Shown here: positions 50,943-59,888 of the stretch, in pieces | Layout of the letters: every line of letters starts with the position of its first letter | Position numbering within the stretch: the first letter of the stretch is position 1 | NCBI GenBank assembly: GCA_002494625.1 | Contig: DACH01000005.1 | Location: forward strand, 349,280 to 413,279 | Reading direction: 5' to 3' | From: Archaeoglobus sp. UBA234 | GTDB taxonomy: Archaea; Halobacteriota; Archaeoglobi; Archaeoglobales; Archaeoglobaceae | Length of the DNA stretch: 64,000 nucleotides | The notes under the pieces: model-generated | The model's database searches: none | What the model saw: only the letters and a program-made list of their open reading frames with translations | Told to the model about the DNA's origin: nothing | Position numbers and translations under genes: made by a program

Positions 50943-52086
50943 CTGGTTTGACACCTCTTATCAGCGCTGCAGAAAACAGACAGAAAACTCCGAGATAACT
51001 CATCACACTCTCGAAACCCATTAAATCGAGAAGATAACCTGAGAGAGAAGGACCTATTAATCCAGCAATGAAACCGTATGCAGTGAAAACGAGTCCAAAA
51101 ATAGCTCCAAAATGTTTCAATCCAAAACAATCACTTGCAAGAGGTGCAGAAACTGCAAACATCGTTCCAAATGCAAAGCCTATGGCTGATGCAAGCACAA
51201 AAGAACTTACAGGATCTTTTGAAAAGATGAAGAGGAAGTAGGATATTCCAGCTGCAAAGAAGCTGATACTCATTATATTGTTTCTTCCAAAGATATCTGA
51301 AATCGAACCGGAAATAAATCTGCTAAGCCCATTTGTGACATTGAAGAATGTGAGTAGCATAACTGATGTTCCCATTGAAAACCCCTTGTGGAGGCCTATT
51401 GGTACTGACAGACTCACCATTGAAATCCCTGCGGCTCCCTGAAATGCCCATACAAGCCAGAGGTACCAGAAACTCCTGGTTCTTATACTTTCAGATACTG
51501 TGTAGGATGGAAGCTCAACTTCTTTTTTCTCAGCTTCCGGAGTTTTGACAAAAACTGTAGCAAGAAGCCCTGTTATGAGGATTAAAATTGCAAGAATTCT
51601 GTTCATTTCTAAATAACCGACTGTCTCAAAGAGGAAGTAAAAAATAGGTGACATGATAGCAGCTGAAAAACCAAAAATCATTGTAGCAGCACCAGAAACA
51701 AGACCTCTTGATTCAGGAAACCATAGCTGAACTGCAGTTACTGCCGGAATATAGATGAATGATGACTGAATACCACTTATAAAAGCCCACAGGTATATTG
51801 TGAGTATTGAGGAGGGATAAGAGACCATCATCAGGCTGAGAGAGCATAGAATGATTCCAGCAGCAATCATGATTCTGAAACCAAATTTTTCCTGCCATTT
51901 GCCAACTAAGAACATGAATATTCCGACAGCGGCGAGGAGGAAGAAAAGCGTGTTCCCCATCTCTCCACTCCCGGCATTTAGAATTTCTTTCCAGTAGGAT
52001 CCCATAACTCCAGGATACCCGAAAACAAGTGAACCTGACCAGAATAGTACTATCAGGCTGGCAATGAAGGAAAGGTATTTTCCCAT
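50923..52086 (-). CDS. MFS transporter, oxalate/formate antiporter (OFA)-like
   Basis: 387 residues with about 12 membrane helices. SGSLVFGYPGVMGSYWKEILNAG near the start, GIQSSFIYIPAVTAVQLWFPESRGLVSGAATMIFGFSAAIMSPI in the middle, and NGLSRFISGSISDIFGRNN (MFS loop motif D-x-GR) support an OFA-type monocarboxylate carrier. Probable substrate is a small carboxylate such as lactate, pyruvate or formate; unproven. GGTGAT lies five bases before ATG 52086. Confidence 0.9.
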   Translation of the reverse strand: MGKYLSFIASLIVLFWSGSLVFGYPGVMGSYWKEILNAGSGEMGNTLFFLLAAVGIFMFLVGKWQEKFGFRIMIAAGIILCSLSLMMVSYPSSILTIYLWAFISGIQSSFIYIPAVTAVQLWFPESRGLVSGAATMIFGFSAAIMSPIFYFLFETVGYLEMNRILAILILITGLLATVFVKTPEAEKKEVELPSYTVSESIRTRSFWYLWLVWAFQGAAGISMVSLSVPIGLHKGFSMGTSVMLLTFFNVTNGLSRFISGSISDIFGRNNIMSISFFAAGISYFLFIFSKDPVSSFVLASAIGFAFGTMFAVSAPLASDCFGLKHFGAIFGLVFTAYGFIAGLIGPSLSGYLLDLMGFESVMSYLGVFCLFSAALIRGVKPVNIQSI

Positions 52087-52270
52087 TCTATCACCAGTAG
52101 CTCTTATTTTGTAATTTATAAAGAGGTTTCTTTTTCAAAGGTTTTCAGGTGAGGAGAAAAAGATATCTGCTTTCTCTTCTCTCAATCCTTTGCAATCGTT
52201 GGTTTTATGGAAAAGAAGGTTCTGAGTTGATGGTTTTCAACCAGATTTGGAGCATTCAGATACTGAACAG

Positions 52271-52341
52271 TGCGCGAGCCGGGATTCGAACCCGGGCTAA
52301 CGGCTTGGAAAGCCGTTGTCCTACCACTAGACTACTCGCGC
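52271..52341 (-). tRNA. tRNA-Gly(TCC)
   Basis: On the minus strand: acceptor GCGCGAG/CTCGCGC with discriminator A, D arm with AGTCTAGTGGTAGGAC, anticodon stem ACGGC/GCCGT with loop TTTCCAA (anticodon TCC), T arm CCGGG-TTCGAAT-CCCGG. 71 nt, no intron, CCA not encoded. Confidence 0.96.
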
Positions 52342-52416
52342 TTCAGGGAGTTTTATAAGATTCATGAAACTGGGTTTATGAAGTTTGTGGTTTGCTGATA
52401 CTCTGTTAATGTTGAT

Positions 52417-53418
52417 TTATAAAACAATGTTCTGTCTGTAGCCACAACCGGGGCATCTATCCCCATCCAGATCTATTTTCTCAACATAGAAACCGTTCCT
52501 GGCTATCACCTTTTTCCCGCATTTTGGGCAGAAGGTGCTCTCTCTTTCATGACCCCAGACATTTCCAATATAGACATATTCCAGCCCATTCTTAACTGCT
52601 ATTTCTACCGCTTTTTCAAGGGACTTTATCGGTGTCGAGGTCTTATCGAGCATTTTGTAATCTGGATGAAATCTGGAGAAATGCACAGGAATTCTCCTGT
52701 CCATACTTGCTATCCACTCAGAAAAGCTCTCGATCTCCCTTTCACTGTCATTCTCTCCAGGTATGATGAGGTATGTGATCTCAACAAAAATACCTTTCTT
52801 TACAAGATATTCAACACATTCCTGAACTCTCTCAAGCTTTGCTTTACAGTGTTTTTTGTAGAAACCCTCTGAGAAAGCCTTTACATCCACATTTGCAGCA
52901 TCTAAAACCCCTTCAAACTGTTCTATTGCCTCAGGAGTCATGTATCCATTGGTAACATACACTACGAAAAGCCCTCTCTCTTTAACAAGAATGCTTGAGT
53001 CAAGTGTAAACTCGTGCCAGATAGCTGGCTCATTGTAAGTCCATGCGATCCCATCTGCCCTCCTTTCTATGGACATTTTTAGAACATCTTCAGGAGTCAG
53101 CTCTCTTAAATATGGGTATGTAAGGTTGGCAAAGGCGATCTCATAGTTCTGACAGTGCGGACAGCGGAAGTTGCAGCTTACCGAACCGAAAGACAGCACC
53201 CTTGAGGTGGGTTTAAAGTTGTGAAGGGGTTTTTTCTCGATTGGATCGAGGGCAATGGCAGAAATCATCCCGTAGTTGTAAACATTCAATTTGCCATTCT
53301 CATTTTTTCTAACTCTGCACCTTCCCCATTTTTCAGGTTTTATTCTGCAACGGTGCATACAGGTGTTGCATATAATCACATCATTTTCCTTCCTGAAGAT
53401 TCTGGATTCGACTATCAT
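52417..53418 (-). CDS. amrS: AmmeMemoRadiSam system radical SAM enzyme AmrS
   Basis: 333 residues. Radical SAM cluster motif CNFRCPHCQNYEIAF; N-terminal CNTCMHRCRIKPEKWGRCRVR and HNFKPTSRVLSFGSVSCN are family features, as is ADGIAWTYNEPAIWHEF. A C-terminal zinc ribbon (CPKCG ... CPGCGYRQ) ends the protein. The family belongs to the conserved AMMECR1/Memo/radical SAM trio of unknown chemistry; the other two genes are not in this window. GGAGGAG upstream supports ATG 53418. Confidence 0.93.
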   Translation of the reverse strand: MIVESRIFRKENDVIICNTCMHRCRIKPEKWGRCRVRKNENGKLNVYNYGMISAIALDPIEKKPLHNFKPTSRVLSFGSVSCNFRCPHCQNYEIAFANLTYPYLRELTPEDVLKMSIERRADGIAWTYNEPAIWHEFTLDSSILVKERGLFVVYVTNGYMTPEAIEQFEGVLDAANVDVKAFSEGFYKKHCKAKLERVQECVEYLVKKGIFVEITYLIIPGENDSEREIESFSEWIASMDRRIPVHFSRFHPDYKMLDKTSTPIKSLEKAVEIAVKNGLEYVYIGNVWGHERESTFCPKCGKKVIARNGFYVEKIDLDGDRCPGCGYRQNIVL

Positions 53419-53478
53419 CTTTTTTCTCTCCTCCTTTCCCCGAAAGCCTCCTGTTTAATGAAGAGCTAATGGGAAAGG

Positions 53479-54471
53479 TTACATGAATTCTTTAAGCTCA
53501 TGAGCATACTCCTCGGGAACCAGATACGAGATAGCTTCATCATGAAACATTTTCGGGAAGTAAACATCACACCAGTAGTATCTGTCAAAAGGAGTTCTCG
53601 CAAGAATGTGAATATTGGTTCTGAAATGTTCTCCAAGCCTGTCTGCAAGGAAGATCGAAATGTTGAATGAATTGAAACCTTTACTCCTGTAAAATCTGAG
53701 AATCTTTATCAGACCATCACTTATCCCATCAATCTGCTCCTCTGACATATCTACGAATTCTCTCTCCTCAGGCACACCGATAAAGTGATAAAAACCCTTG
53801 GGAGCAAAGGCTGAAAGCCAGGAGGTTTTTTTAGTTTCTCCGACAAATCTTTTTCCAATTTCTCTCTCTTTTTCAACTAACGACTTCCAGTAGTCTTTTT
53901 TCTTCTCCTCATAAAACTCCAGTGCACTCCAGTCCAATCTTGCAAAGTAGTCTGTGGAGGTTTCGGAGATTATTGTCTGGATGTGTGGATGCATGATACT
54001 GCTTCCGGCAGGTTTGAGGTAATTCATTCCAATGCTTATGTAGAACTTACCCTCTCTCAGTCTAGAAAGCATTTCCTGTACTAAAATGAAGGAATCTGTA
54101 AAATGCTCTTTTTTAAATTCATCAAGTTCAAGGTAGTGGGCATTGGTCATCCTGATGACATAGGAATATTTTGAGTAGGGCACAATATTGGAAAAGAGTA
54201 TAGCTTCATTTCTCTTTAAAAGCTCGCCATTCAGAAGTTCTGGGTCTCTTGCTGCCATTAACTCAATTCTCTCCGGACAGAAGGGACACCAGCCTCTGGA
54301 ACTCTCAATCTCGTCTTCAAATCCCTTTATATCAGAAAAAGGTGGTGTCTTTTTTAGCACTCGAGAGGTCTGGAGAGTTAGCGGATCGTATCTAACCTCA
54401 ATTCTGTTCTCCTCAACTGTCCCGTTGGGAAGAAGAACTCTTGCAAACTCAACCTCCTTTCTGAATTCCAT
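53479..54471 (-). CDS. Galactose-1-phosphate uridylyltransferase-like (HIT superfamily) protein
   Basis: 330 residues. FCPERIELMA with preceding RGWCPFC resembles the zinc-binding start of GalT; the active-site histidine motif is MHPHIQT (GalT has HPHxQ), and a second repeat domain ends with NIHILARTPFD. It should transfer nucleotidyl groups to or from a sugar phosphate, but differences from true GalT make the substrate uncertain. No ribosome site before ATG 54471; possibly leaderless. Confidence 0.8.
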   Translation of the reverse strand: MEFRKEVEFARVLLPNGTVEENRIEVRYDPLTLQTSRVLKKTPPFSDIKGFEDEIESSRGWCPFCPERIELMAARDPELLNGELLKRNEAILFSNIVPYSKYSYVIRMTNAHYLELDEFKKEHFTDSFILVQEMLSRLREGKFYISIGMNYLKPAGSSIMHPHIQTIISETSTDYFARLDWSALEFYEEKKKDYWKSLVEKEREIGKRFVGETKKTSWLSAFAPKGFYHFIGVPEEREFVDMSEEQIDGISDGLIKILRFYRSKGFNSFNISIFLADRLGEHFRTNIHILARTPFDRYYWCDVYFPKMFHDEAISYLVPEEYAHELKEFM

Positions 54472-54570
54472 AAATTTTATTGTAATACCAAAAATTTAAA
54501 ACTTTGGTTATCTCAGAGTGGGAAAGGTCGTTATGATAAAGTTAGACAATATTTCTTATGGTAAATAAAA

Positions 54571-55071
54571 TTAAAAGACAAAAACAGCAGCGGAAACGAC
54601 AGTGGTATAGTCTTCAACGTCTGCAATTCTCAGAATTGTGAATTTTTCAAAATCATCTATATCAAAGGCCGTTTCAAGCATGTATCCAGCCATCTCTCCG
54701 GCGTAGTTCTGGTATTCCTCTTTCCACTCTCCGGCGTATTCTGCGATATATCCATTCTTCGTACTGTCAAATGGTTTTGCCACTCCGATACTTGCAAAGA
54801 TCTTCTTACCTGCTTCGTTACTTGTGTGCCTCGCCATAACGGTGAAAACAACCTGTCCGGGTTTGAGCATGGAAATACCATTCTCTGCAGTAACCTTTTC
54901 GCATCCCGGTGGAAGAATGCTGCTCACCTGCACGAGATTGAATTTCTCTATTCCAGCATCTCTGAGTGCCAACTCAAAACTAACGAGTGGATCGCTGTGC
55001 TTTCCAACTCCGGTTACGAAGAAAACCTTGCTTGGTACAAGAAAGTTTGTGTCTGATGTTTTTTGGGTCAT
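54571..55071 (-). CDS. pdaD: Pyruvoyl-dependent arginine decarboxylase
   Basis: 166-residue proenzyme that self-cleaves to yield a pyruvoyl cofactor and makes agmatine for polyamine synthesis and tRNA-Ile2 agmatidine. The cleavage site is Ser50-Ser51 in LVQVSSILPPGCE. FFVTGVGKHSDPLVSFELALRDAGIEKFNL precedes it, and VFTVMARHTSNEAGKKIFASIGVA and EYQNYAGEMAGYMLETAF follow, all family-typical. ATG 55071 is preceded by GAGGTGAGG and is preferred to ATG 55119. Confidence 0.95.
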   Translation of the reverse strand: MTQKTSDTNFLVPSKVFFVTGVGKHSDPLVSFELALRDAGIEKFNLVQVSSILPPGCEKVTAENGISMLKPGQVVFTVMARHTSNEAGKKIFASIGVAKPFDSTKNGYIAEYAGEWKEEYQNYAGEMAGYMLETAFDIDDFEKFTILRIADVEDYTTVVSAAVFVF

Positions 55072-55155
55072 TACCTCACCTCTCATTATTTTTTCTATAT
55101 TTTCACTTTTCAGAGCCAAATGGTCATTCCTTCGGGAGTTAAAGAAAGTCAGGAG

Positions 55156-56331
55156 TTAGAGAAAGAGATCTTTGAGATCCCAAAGAAGCTTCGGATTTTT
55201 CTTTATCAGCTCCATGACGAGTTTCTTCACACTTATCTCACTTAAATCATAGTCGGATATACTTCTTGCAAGCCTGTTCAGGACATCATCATCCATTTTT
55301 ACGAATTTTCTCTGCAGTACTTTATTTCTATGGAGGTTCTTCCCGAAATCGTTTTTCCACAATTCATCATATCTTCTCAGAAAATTCTTTGAGAAGTCTC
55401 CTGCCTTTACTGCCTCTGCAGCTACCTTTCCGGCAAAGTATCCACCTTTTATTGCATTGGCGATACCACCTCCGGTTATCGGGTCAGCATGTCTCGCTGC
55501 ATCACCGACGAGCATGAGGTTATCTGCAACCGCTGTCTCTATCGGTCCGGTTACAGGCACTCCTCCAGCAACTACCTCAATTATCTCACCCTCGGGATAG
55601 TTTTCTCTGACAAATTTATCAAGCCACTCTTTTGCACTCTTTTTTGTCTGGGTGGGGAGAACGCCTATTCCAACATTTGCAACATCTTCACCCTTCGGAA
55701 AAAGCCAGACATAACCGCCAGGAGCGTACTTTCTCCCAATCCAGAAATGGGTGTATTCAGGATCAAAATCTATACCGCTCATAAGATACTGGACACAGCT
55801 TTCAAGTTCACCAATTTTTACGGTGGTATTTATTCCACCCCACTTTCCAACTCTGCTCTCAACCCCATCTGCTCCTATGATAAGTTTTGACCTCACTTCG
55901 TAATATTCTCCAAGCCTCTTCAGTCCGATAACAACTCCTGAGTCTTCCCTTCTCATTGTGGTTGCTGTTGTCTTCACAATAACCTCTGCACCTCTTTTAG
56001 CAGCCATCCTCGCAAGTGCTCTGTCAAAAATTTTCCTTTCCAGAACAAAACCCACTTCATTGCCAGCCATGCCTGCAACGAGCTTAATCTGAGTCCCGTC
56101 AGGCGAGTAAATTATCGCCCCACTAACTTCCTTTGCAATCCAGCTTTTTTCCACCTCAAAGAATTCTTCAAGTGCCTCTTTGCTCACACCCTCTGCACAT
56201 CTTACTGGGGTGCCTATCTCCTGTCTTTTCTCTACAAGCAAAACATCAAGTCCGTTTTCGGCAGCCGTTTTTGCTGCCATTGAACCTCCCGGACCAGCTC
56301 CGATGACAACAACATCGTAATCGTAACTCAT
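55156..56331 (-). CDS. Geranylgeranyl reductase (archaeal lipid saturating)
   Basis: 391-residue FAD enzyme that saturates the geranylgeranyl chains of archaeal phospholipids. FAD motif VIGAGPGGSMAAKTAA, VEKRQEIGTPVRCAEGV, GADGVESRVGKW, the lipid-cavity motif GGYVWLFPKG, and LVGDAARHADPITGGGIANAI are diagnostic. GAGGTGAT upstream of ATG 56331. It is preceded by a ferredoxin gene 16 bp away, probably its electron donor, as seen in other archaea. Confidence 0.95.
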   Translation of the reverse strand: MSYDYDVVVIGAGPGGSMAAKTAAENGLDVLLVEKRQEIGTPVRCAEGVSKEALEEFFEVEKSWIAKEVSGAIIYSPDGTQIKLVAGMAGNEVGFVLERKIFDRALARMAAKRGAEVIVKTTATTMRREDSGVVIGLKRLGEYYEVRSKLIIGADGVESRVGKWGGINTTVKIGELESCVQYLMSGIDFDPEYTHFWIGRKYAPGGYVWLFPKGEDVANVGIGVLPTQTKKSAKEWLDKFVRENYPEGEIIEVVAGGVPVTGPIETAVADNLMLVGDAARHADPITGGGIANAIKGGYFAGKVAAEAVKAGDFSKNFLRRYDELWKNDFGKNLHRNKVLQRKFVKMDDDVLNRLARSISDYDLSEISVKKLVMELIKKNPKLLWDLKDLFL

Positions 56332-56347
56332 CTGATCACCTCATTCT

Positions 56348-56569
56348 TCAGCTGTCTACCTCCACAACATCAATAGCCCTCATCGGACAGGCTCTCACAC
56401 AGGCTTTGCAGAGGGTACACTTTTCATCATCAACCTGAACGAAAGTCTCAATTAGGAGATTTGCATCGTACTTGCACACAGCAATACAGGCTGCACAGTA
56501 AGCGCATTTGTATCTGTCGATAACGATTCTTCCGTTTTTTTCTGATCCATCTTTCCTTCTTTTGAGCAT
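56348..56569 (-). CDS. 2[4Fe-4S] ferredoxin, partner of geranylgeranyl reductase
   Basis: 73 residues. Two cluster motifs: CAYCAACIAVCKYDA (the usual Pro after the last Cys is Lys) and CTLCKACVRACPMRAID. A basic N-terminal segment MLKRRKDGSEKNGR precedes them. Probable electron donor for lipid saturation by the next gene. GGTGAT lies just before ATG 56569. Confidence 0.93.
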   Translation of the reverse strand: MLKRRKDGSEKNGRIVIDRYKCAYCAACIAVCKYDANLLIETFVQVDDEKCTLCKACVRACPMRAIDVVEVDS

Positions 56570-56715
56570 CGTATCACCATCCTGATTTTTGAAGGAGTTT
56601 AACAGGAGAATTGGAAAAAGTGGGAATTAAAATATGTTGATAGGTGTGTTGATGGGATGAAATTAGGGATTCAACTCCTGCTTCTACACAGGGGTGTTTG
56701 AACTTTTCTCCCCTT

Positions 56716-58197
56716 TCAGTAAGCTCTGGAAACAGCTGAAAGAACACCTTTCTCACCACAGATAATACATCTACCCTCCTTCCCTTTTTCACACCATTCT
56801 CCGATTTCTTCAAAGCTTCCAAGTATTCCACCGGATGTACCCTCTTCTATTCTCTCAGCGCACTCCTCAGACATGCAGAAGTGAACGAGGGCAACACCCC
56901 TGTTTATCCACTCTCTGAGCATTTCAGGATTATCAAAACTGTCAAAGTATCTCACTCTGGCTTTCATGGTATCAAACGCCTTGGCTCTTAGCCTCTTCTT
57001 CATCTCCTCCGCCCACTCGTAAATCTTTCCAGCTGTTATTTCATCAAGACCAATTCTGAACTTTTCTCTTGTGTCTCTGAAAGAAACCGTAACCTCTTCA
57101 CTCTCAACCTCTTTTGGACCTAACTCGAACCTTATTGCTGCTCCTTTAAGCTCCCATTTATAGTATTTAGCCCCAGGTCTATCATCGCTATCATCTAGGA
57201 CAACTCTGAAACCCCAGCTCTTGAGTGAATTTTCCAGCATTTTTGCTCTTTCCATCACTGCCTCCTCTTTGCCCTTGTAGAGCACAGGGATGATTACAAT
57301 CTGTACAGGAGAGACCTCAAAGGGGAGAACAAGACCCAGGTCATCTCCGTGGACACTTACAACTGCAGCCACACATCTTTCAGAGATACCATAGCATGTC
57401 TGGTGGGAATATTCGTGGTCTCCATCCGGGGTTTCGTACTTTATCTCGAAGGTCTTTGCAAAGTTGTTTGCGAGATGATGAACGGTTCCAATCTGCATTG
57501 TTCTTCCGTCGGGCATTATCGTGTCAAAAGCTATTGTGTATGCCGCTCCTGGAAATTTATCCCATTCTGGTCTTCTCAGAACCATATATGGGATTGCCAG
57601 GAAATCGTAAAACTCTTTATAGAGGTTAATAGCATTATTAACCTGTTCTTCAGCCTCCTCAAAGTTTCTGTGGACTGTATGTGCTTCCTTAAAGGATGTG
57701 ATCTCCCTCAATCTTATCATCGGTCTCGTGTGTTTTGTCTCATACCTGAAAATATTGACAATCTGGTATACTCTGAGGGGCATGTCTGTATGGCTCCTTA
57801 TCCAGAGTTTGAACATTGGATACATTGCCGTCTCGCTTGTAGGGCGCAGAGCAAGCTTCACATCAAGCTCGTCAAGCCCACCATGGGTCACCCAGTAAAC
57901 CTCATCCTCAAAGCCCTTTATGTGCTCTCCTTCTTTGCCAAGTTCAGTTTCGGGTATAAGCGTGGGGAAGTAAACCTCATCGTGATCTCTGTCCATAATC
58001 TCCCTTAGCTTTGAATAAACGAGCTGTCTTAACTTGAAGCCAAAAGGGAACCACACATAAAGTCCCTTCACGGGATATCTGATATCCATAAGCTCAGCTC
58101 TCTGAATGATTTCATGGTACCATTCGGAAAAACTCTCCTTTGGTGGGAGTCTCTCCACTTCTTTCTTTGTCTTCTTTTCTGAACCACTTCCGGACAT
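56716..58197 (-). CDS. proS: Prolyl-tRNA synthetase
   Basis: 493-residue class II synthetase of the archaeal/eukaryal type. FSEWYHEIIQRAELMDIRYPVKGLYVWFPFGFKLRQ, LALRPTSETAMYPMFKLWIRSHTDMPLRVYQIVNIFRYETKHTRPMIRLREITSFKEAHTVH (motif 2) and the anticodon domain VQIVIIPVLYKGKEEAVMERA follow family order; a zinc-binding C-terminal region (FCMSEEC, CIICGEKG) ends in the archaeal C-terminal Tyr (SRAY). ATG 58197 has AAGGTGG upstream; an earlier ATG at 58242 lacks one. Confidence 0.96.
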   Translation of the reverse strand: MSGSGSEKKTKKEVERLPPKESFSEWYHEIIQRAELMDIRYPVKGLYVWFPFGFKLRQLVYSKLREIMDRDHDEVYFPTLIPETELGKEGEHIKGFEDEVYWVTHGGLDELDVKLALRPTSETAMYPMFKLWIRSHTDMPLRVYQIVNIFRYETKHTRPMIRLREITSFKEAHTVHRNFEEAEEQVNNAINLYKEFYDFLAIPYMVLRRPEWDKFPGAAYTIAFDTIMPDGRTMQIGTVHHLANNFAKTFEIKYETPDGDHEYSHQTCYGISERCVAAVVSVHGDDLGLVLPFEVSPVQIVIIPVLYKGKEEAVMERAKMLENSLKSWGFRVVLDDSDDRPGAKYYKWELKGAAIRFELGPKEVESEEVTVSFRDTREKFRIGLDEITAGKIYEWAEEMKKRLRAKAFDTMKARVRYFDSFDNPEMLREWINRGVALVHFCMSEECAERIEEGTSGGILGSFEEIGEWCEKGKEGRCIICGEKGVLSAVSRAY

Positions 58198-58447
58198 TTT
58201 TCCACCTTTTCCCCCTTGATTATCTGAATGTGATCGGTTCAATTTAGTTTAATTTAAAGCTGTCAGACCATTCGTCAGCCTCCGAATATTAAACTTTCGT
58301 ATTTTATTTTTGTATTCATTTTTATAGTCATCTTTCTCTGCTGGTTTTCCAAGAGATACTCTCTGAAGGGGGTCATGGAATTCTTAGAGTCACAAAATTC
58401 TTAAACTGTATTGGTGAGTTTAAGGAGGATACATATATATGGGTTGA

Positions 58448-58531
58448 GCGGGGGTTGCCGAGTCAGGAAAAGGCGCAAGGCTTAAGACCTTGTCCCGTAG
58501 GGGTCCGAGGGTTCAAATCCCTCCCCCCGCA
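58448..58531 (+). tRNA. tRNA-Leu(TAA)
   Basis: Acceptor GCGGGGG/CCCCCGC with discriminator A, anticodon stem CAAGG/CCTTG with loop CTTAAGA (anticodon TAA), long variable arm TGTCCCGTAGGGGTCC, T arm GAGGG-TTCAAAT-CCCTC. 84 nt, no intron. A TATA-like ACATATATAT lies about 20 bp upstream. Confidence 0.96.
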
Positions 58532-58613
58532 CTTCCTTAGAGTGGGATAGCAGTCTGTGCTTTTCCCGGAGATAAATCGAAAACTTTTTAGCGAAAAATC
58601 GTAACTTTAAATC

Positions 58614-59888
58614 GTGACCTTTGTAGGAAGGAAAGATAGGGATGTGGTGATTGATACCTTTGCCGAACATGTCTCTCCGGCAAAGGTGAGGTTTTTCAAA
58701 CTGGCAGGCATCGAATTTGTGCCGGGGAAGAGGGAAGGAGTCTGGTACTGGGATTTGGATGGTAGAAAGTTGATGGACTGCCATTGCAATGGCGGCGTTT
58801 TTAACTTGGGACATAGAAATCCCGAGGTTGTAGCCACCCTTAAACGAGCCCTCGATGAACTGGACATAGGCAATCACCATCTGATAAGTGAACATCGAGC
58901 TACACTGGCTGAAAAACTCGCTGAAATCATGCCTGGAGATATAAACAGAACTGTTTTTGGTGTTGGTGGTGGTGAAGCTGTAGATTTTGCCATAAAGCTT
59001 GCAAGAGGGCATACAGGGAGGAAAAAAATTGTGTATGCGGTTGGTGGATACCATGGACACACAGGCTTGGCTCTTGCTGCAGGAGATGAACAGTATAAAA
59101 AACCCTTTGAACCTCTCTCTCCAGGCTTTGAAGCAGTGCCTTTTGGCGACATTCAGGCGGTTGAAAAAGCTGTGGATGAAGAAACAGCAGCAGTTCTTTT
59201 CGAAACCATTCCTGCAACACTTGGTATGCCGTTGCCTCCTGATGATTTCTACGAGCGTGTAAGGGAGGTTTGTGATGAGAAAGGAGCTTTAATGATTCTT
59301 GATGAGGTTCAGACTGGTCTTGGAAGAACCGGAAAGCTCTGGTGTATAGAGCACTACAGGATTGTACCGGATGTAATTGTGACAGCTAAGGGTCTTTCAG
59401 GTGGAATTTATCCTATCTCTGCTACATGCTTCAGGGAAGGACTTGACGACTTCATGATGGAAAATCCCTTCATTCATGTCTCAACTTTTGGTGGAGCTGA
59501 GATTGGATGTGTTGTTGCAGAAAAGGTTATCGATATGGTTTCAGATTCAGAATTCCTTGGAAATGTATCCAAAATGGCTGAAAAACTCTCAAAGGGTCTG
59601 AACCGACTGAAGGAAAACTTTGACTTCATTGATGAGGTGAGGCAGAAAGGTCTTTTTATTGGAATCAGAATGAGTGATAGGGGTTACGGACCTTTGATGT
59701 CTATTTCGTGCTACCATAATGGAATTCTTGCTGTCTATGCAAACAACGATACCTCGGTGCTGCAGTTAATTCCACCCCTGATAATCGAGGAGGAACATGT
59801 AAAATACATACTTGAGCATCTGGAAAAGGCTCTTTCCTTTGCCGAACAGAGAAAAGATCTCTTGGAACTAATAAGGAATCTGCTATGA
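58614..59888 (+). CDS. Class III aminotransferase
   Basis: 424-residue PLP enzyme, fold type I. GGVFNLGHRNPEV, VGGGEAVDFAIKLARG, YHGHTGLALAAG, the cofactor Asp in LMILDEVQTGLGRTGKLW and the Schiff-base Lys in TAKGLSGGIYP define class III (ornithine/acetylornithine/GABA-type). Substrate is not clear; the motif set differs from biosynthetic ArgD. GTG 58614 start; AACTTTTTAG about 25 bp upstream suggests a leaderless message. Its stop overlaps the start of the next gene (ATGA). Confidence 0.92.
   Translation: MTFVGRKDRDVVIDTFAEHVSPAKVRFFKLAGIEFVPGKREGVWYWDLDGRKLMDCHCNGGVFNLGHRNPEVVATLKRALDELDIGNHHLISEHRATLAEKLAEIMPGDINRTVFGVGGGEAVDFAIKLARGHTGRKKIVYAVGGYHGHTGLALAAGDEQYKKPFEPLSPGFEAVPFGDIQAVEKAVDEETAAVLFETIPATLGMPLPPDDFYERVREVCDEKGALMILDEVQTGLGRTGKLWCIEHYRIVPDVIVTAKGLSGGIYPISATCFREGLDDFMMENPFIHVSTFGGAEIGCVVAEKVIDMVSDSEFLGNVSKMAEKLSKGLNRLKENFDFIDEVRQKGLFIGIRMSDRGYGPLMSISCYHNGILAVYANNDTSVLQLIPPLIIEEEHVKYILEHLEKALSFAEQRKDLLELIRNLL

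Noticed and set aside
56574..56831. An 85-codon minus-strand frame overlapping the proS 3' end
   Set aside because: It lies in another frame over the conserved end of prolyl-tRNA synthetase and has no features of its own; the rest of the gap before the ferredoxin gene shows nothing.
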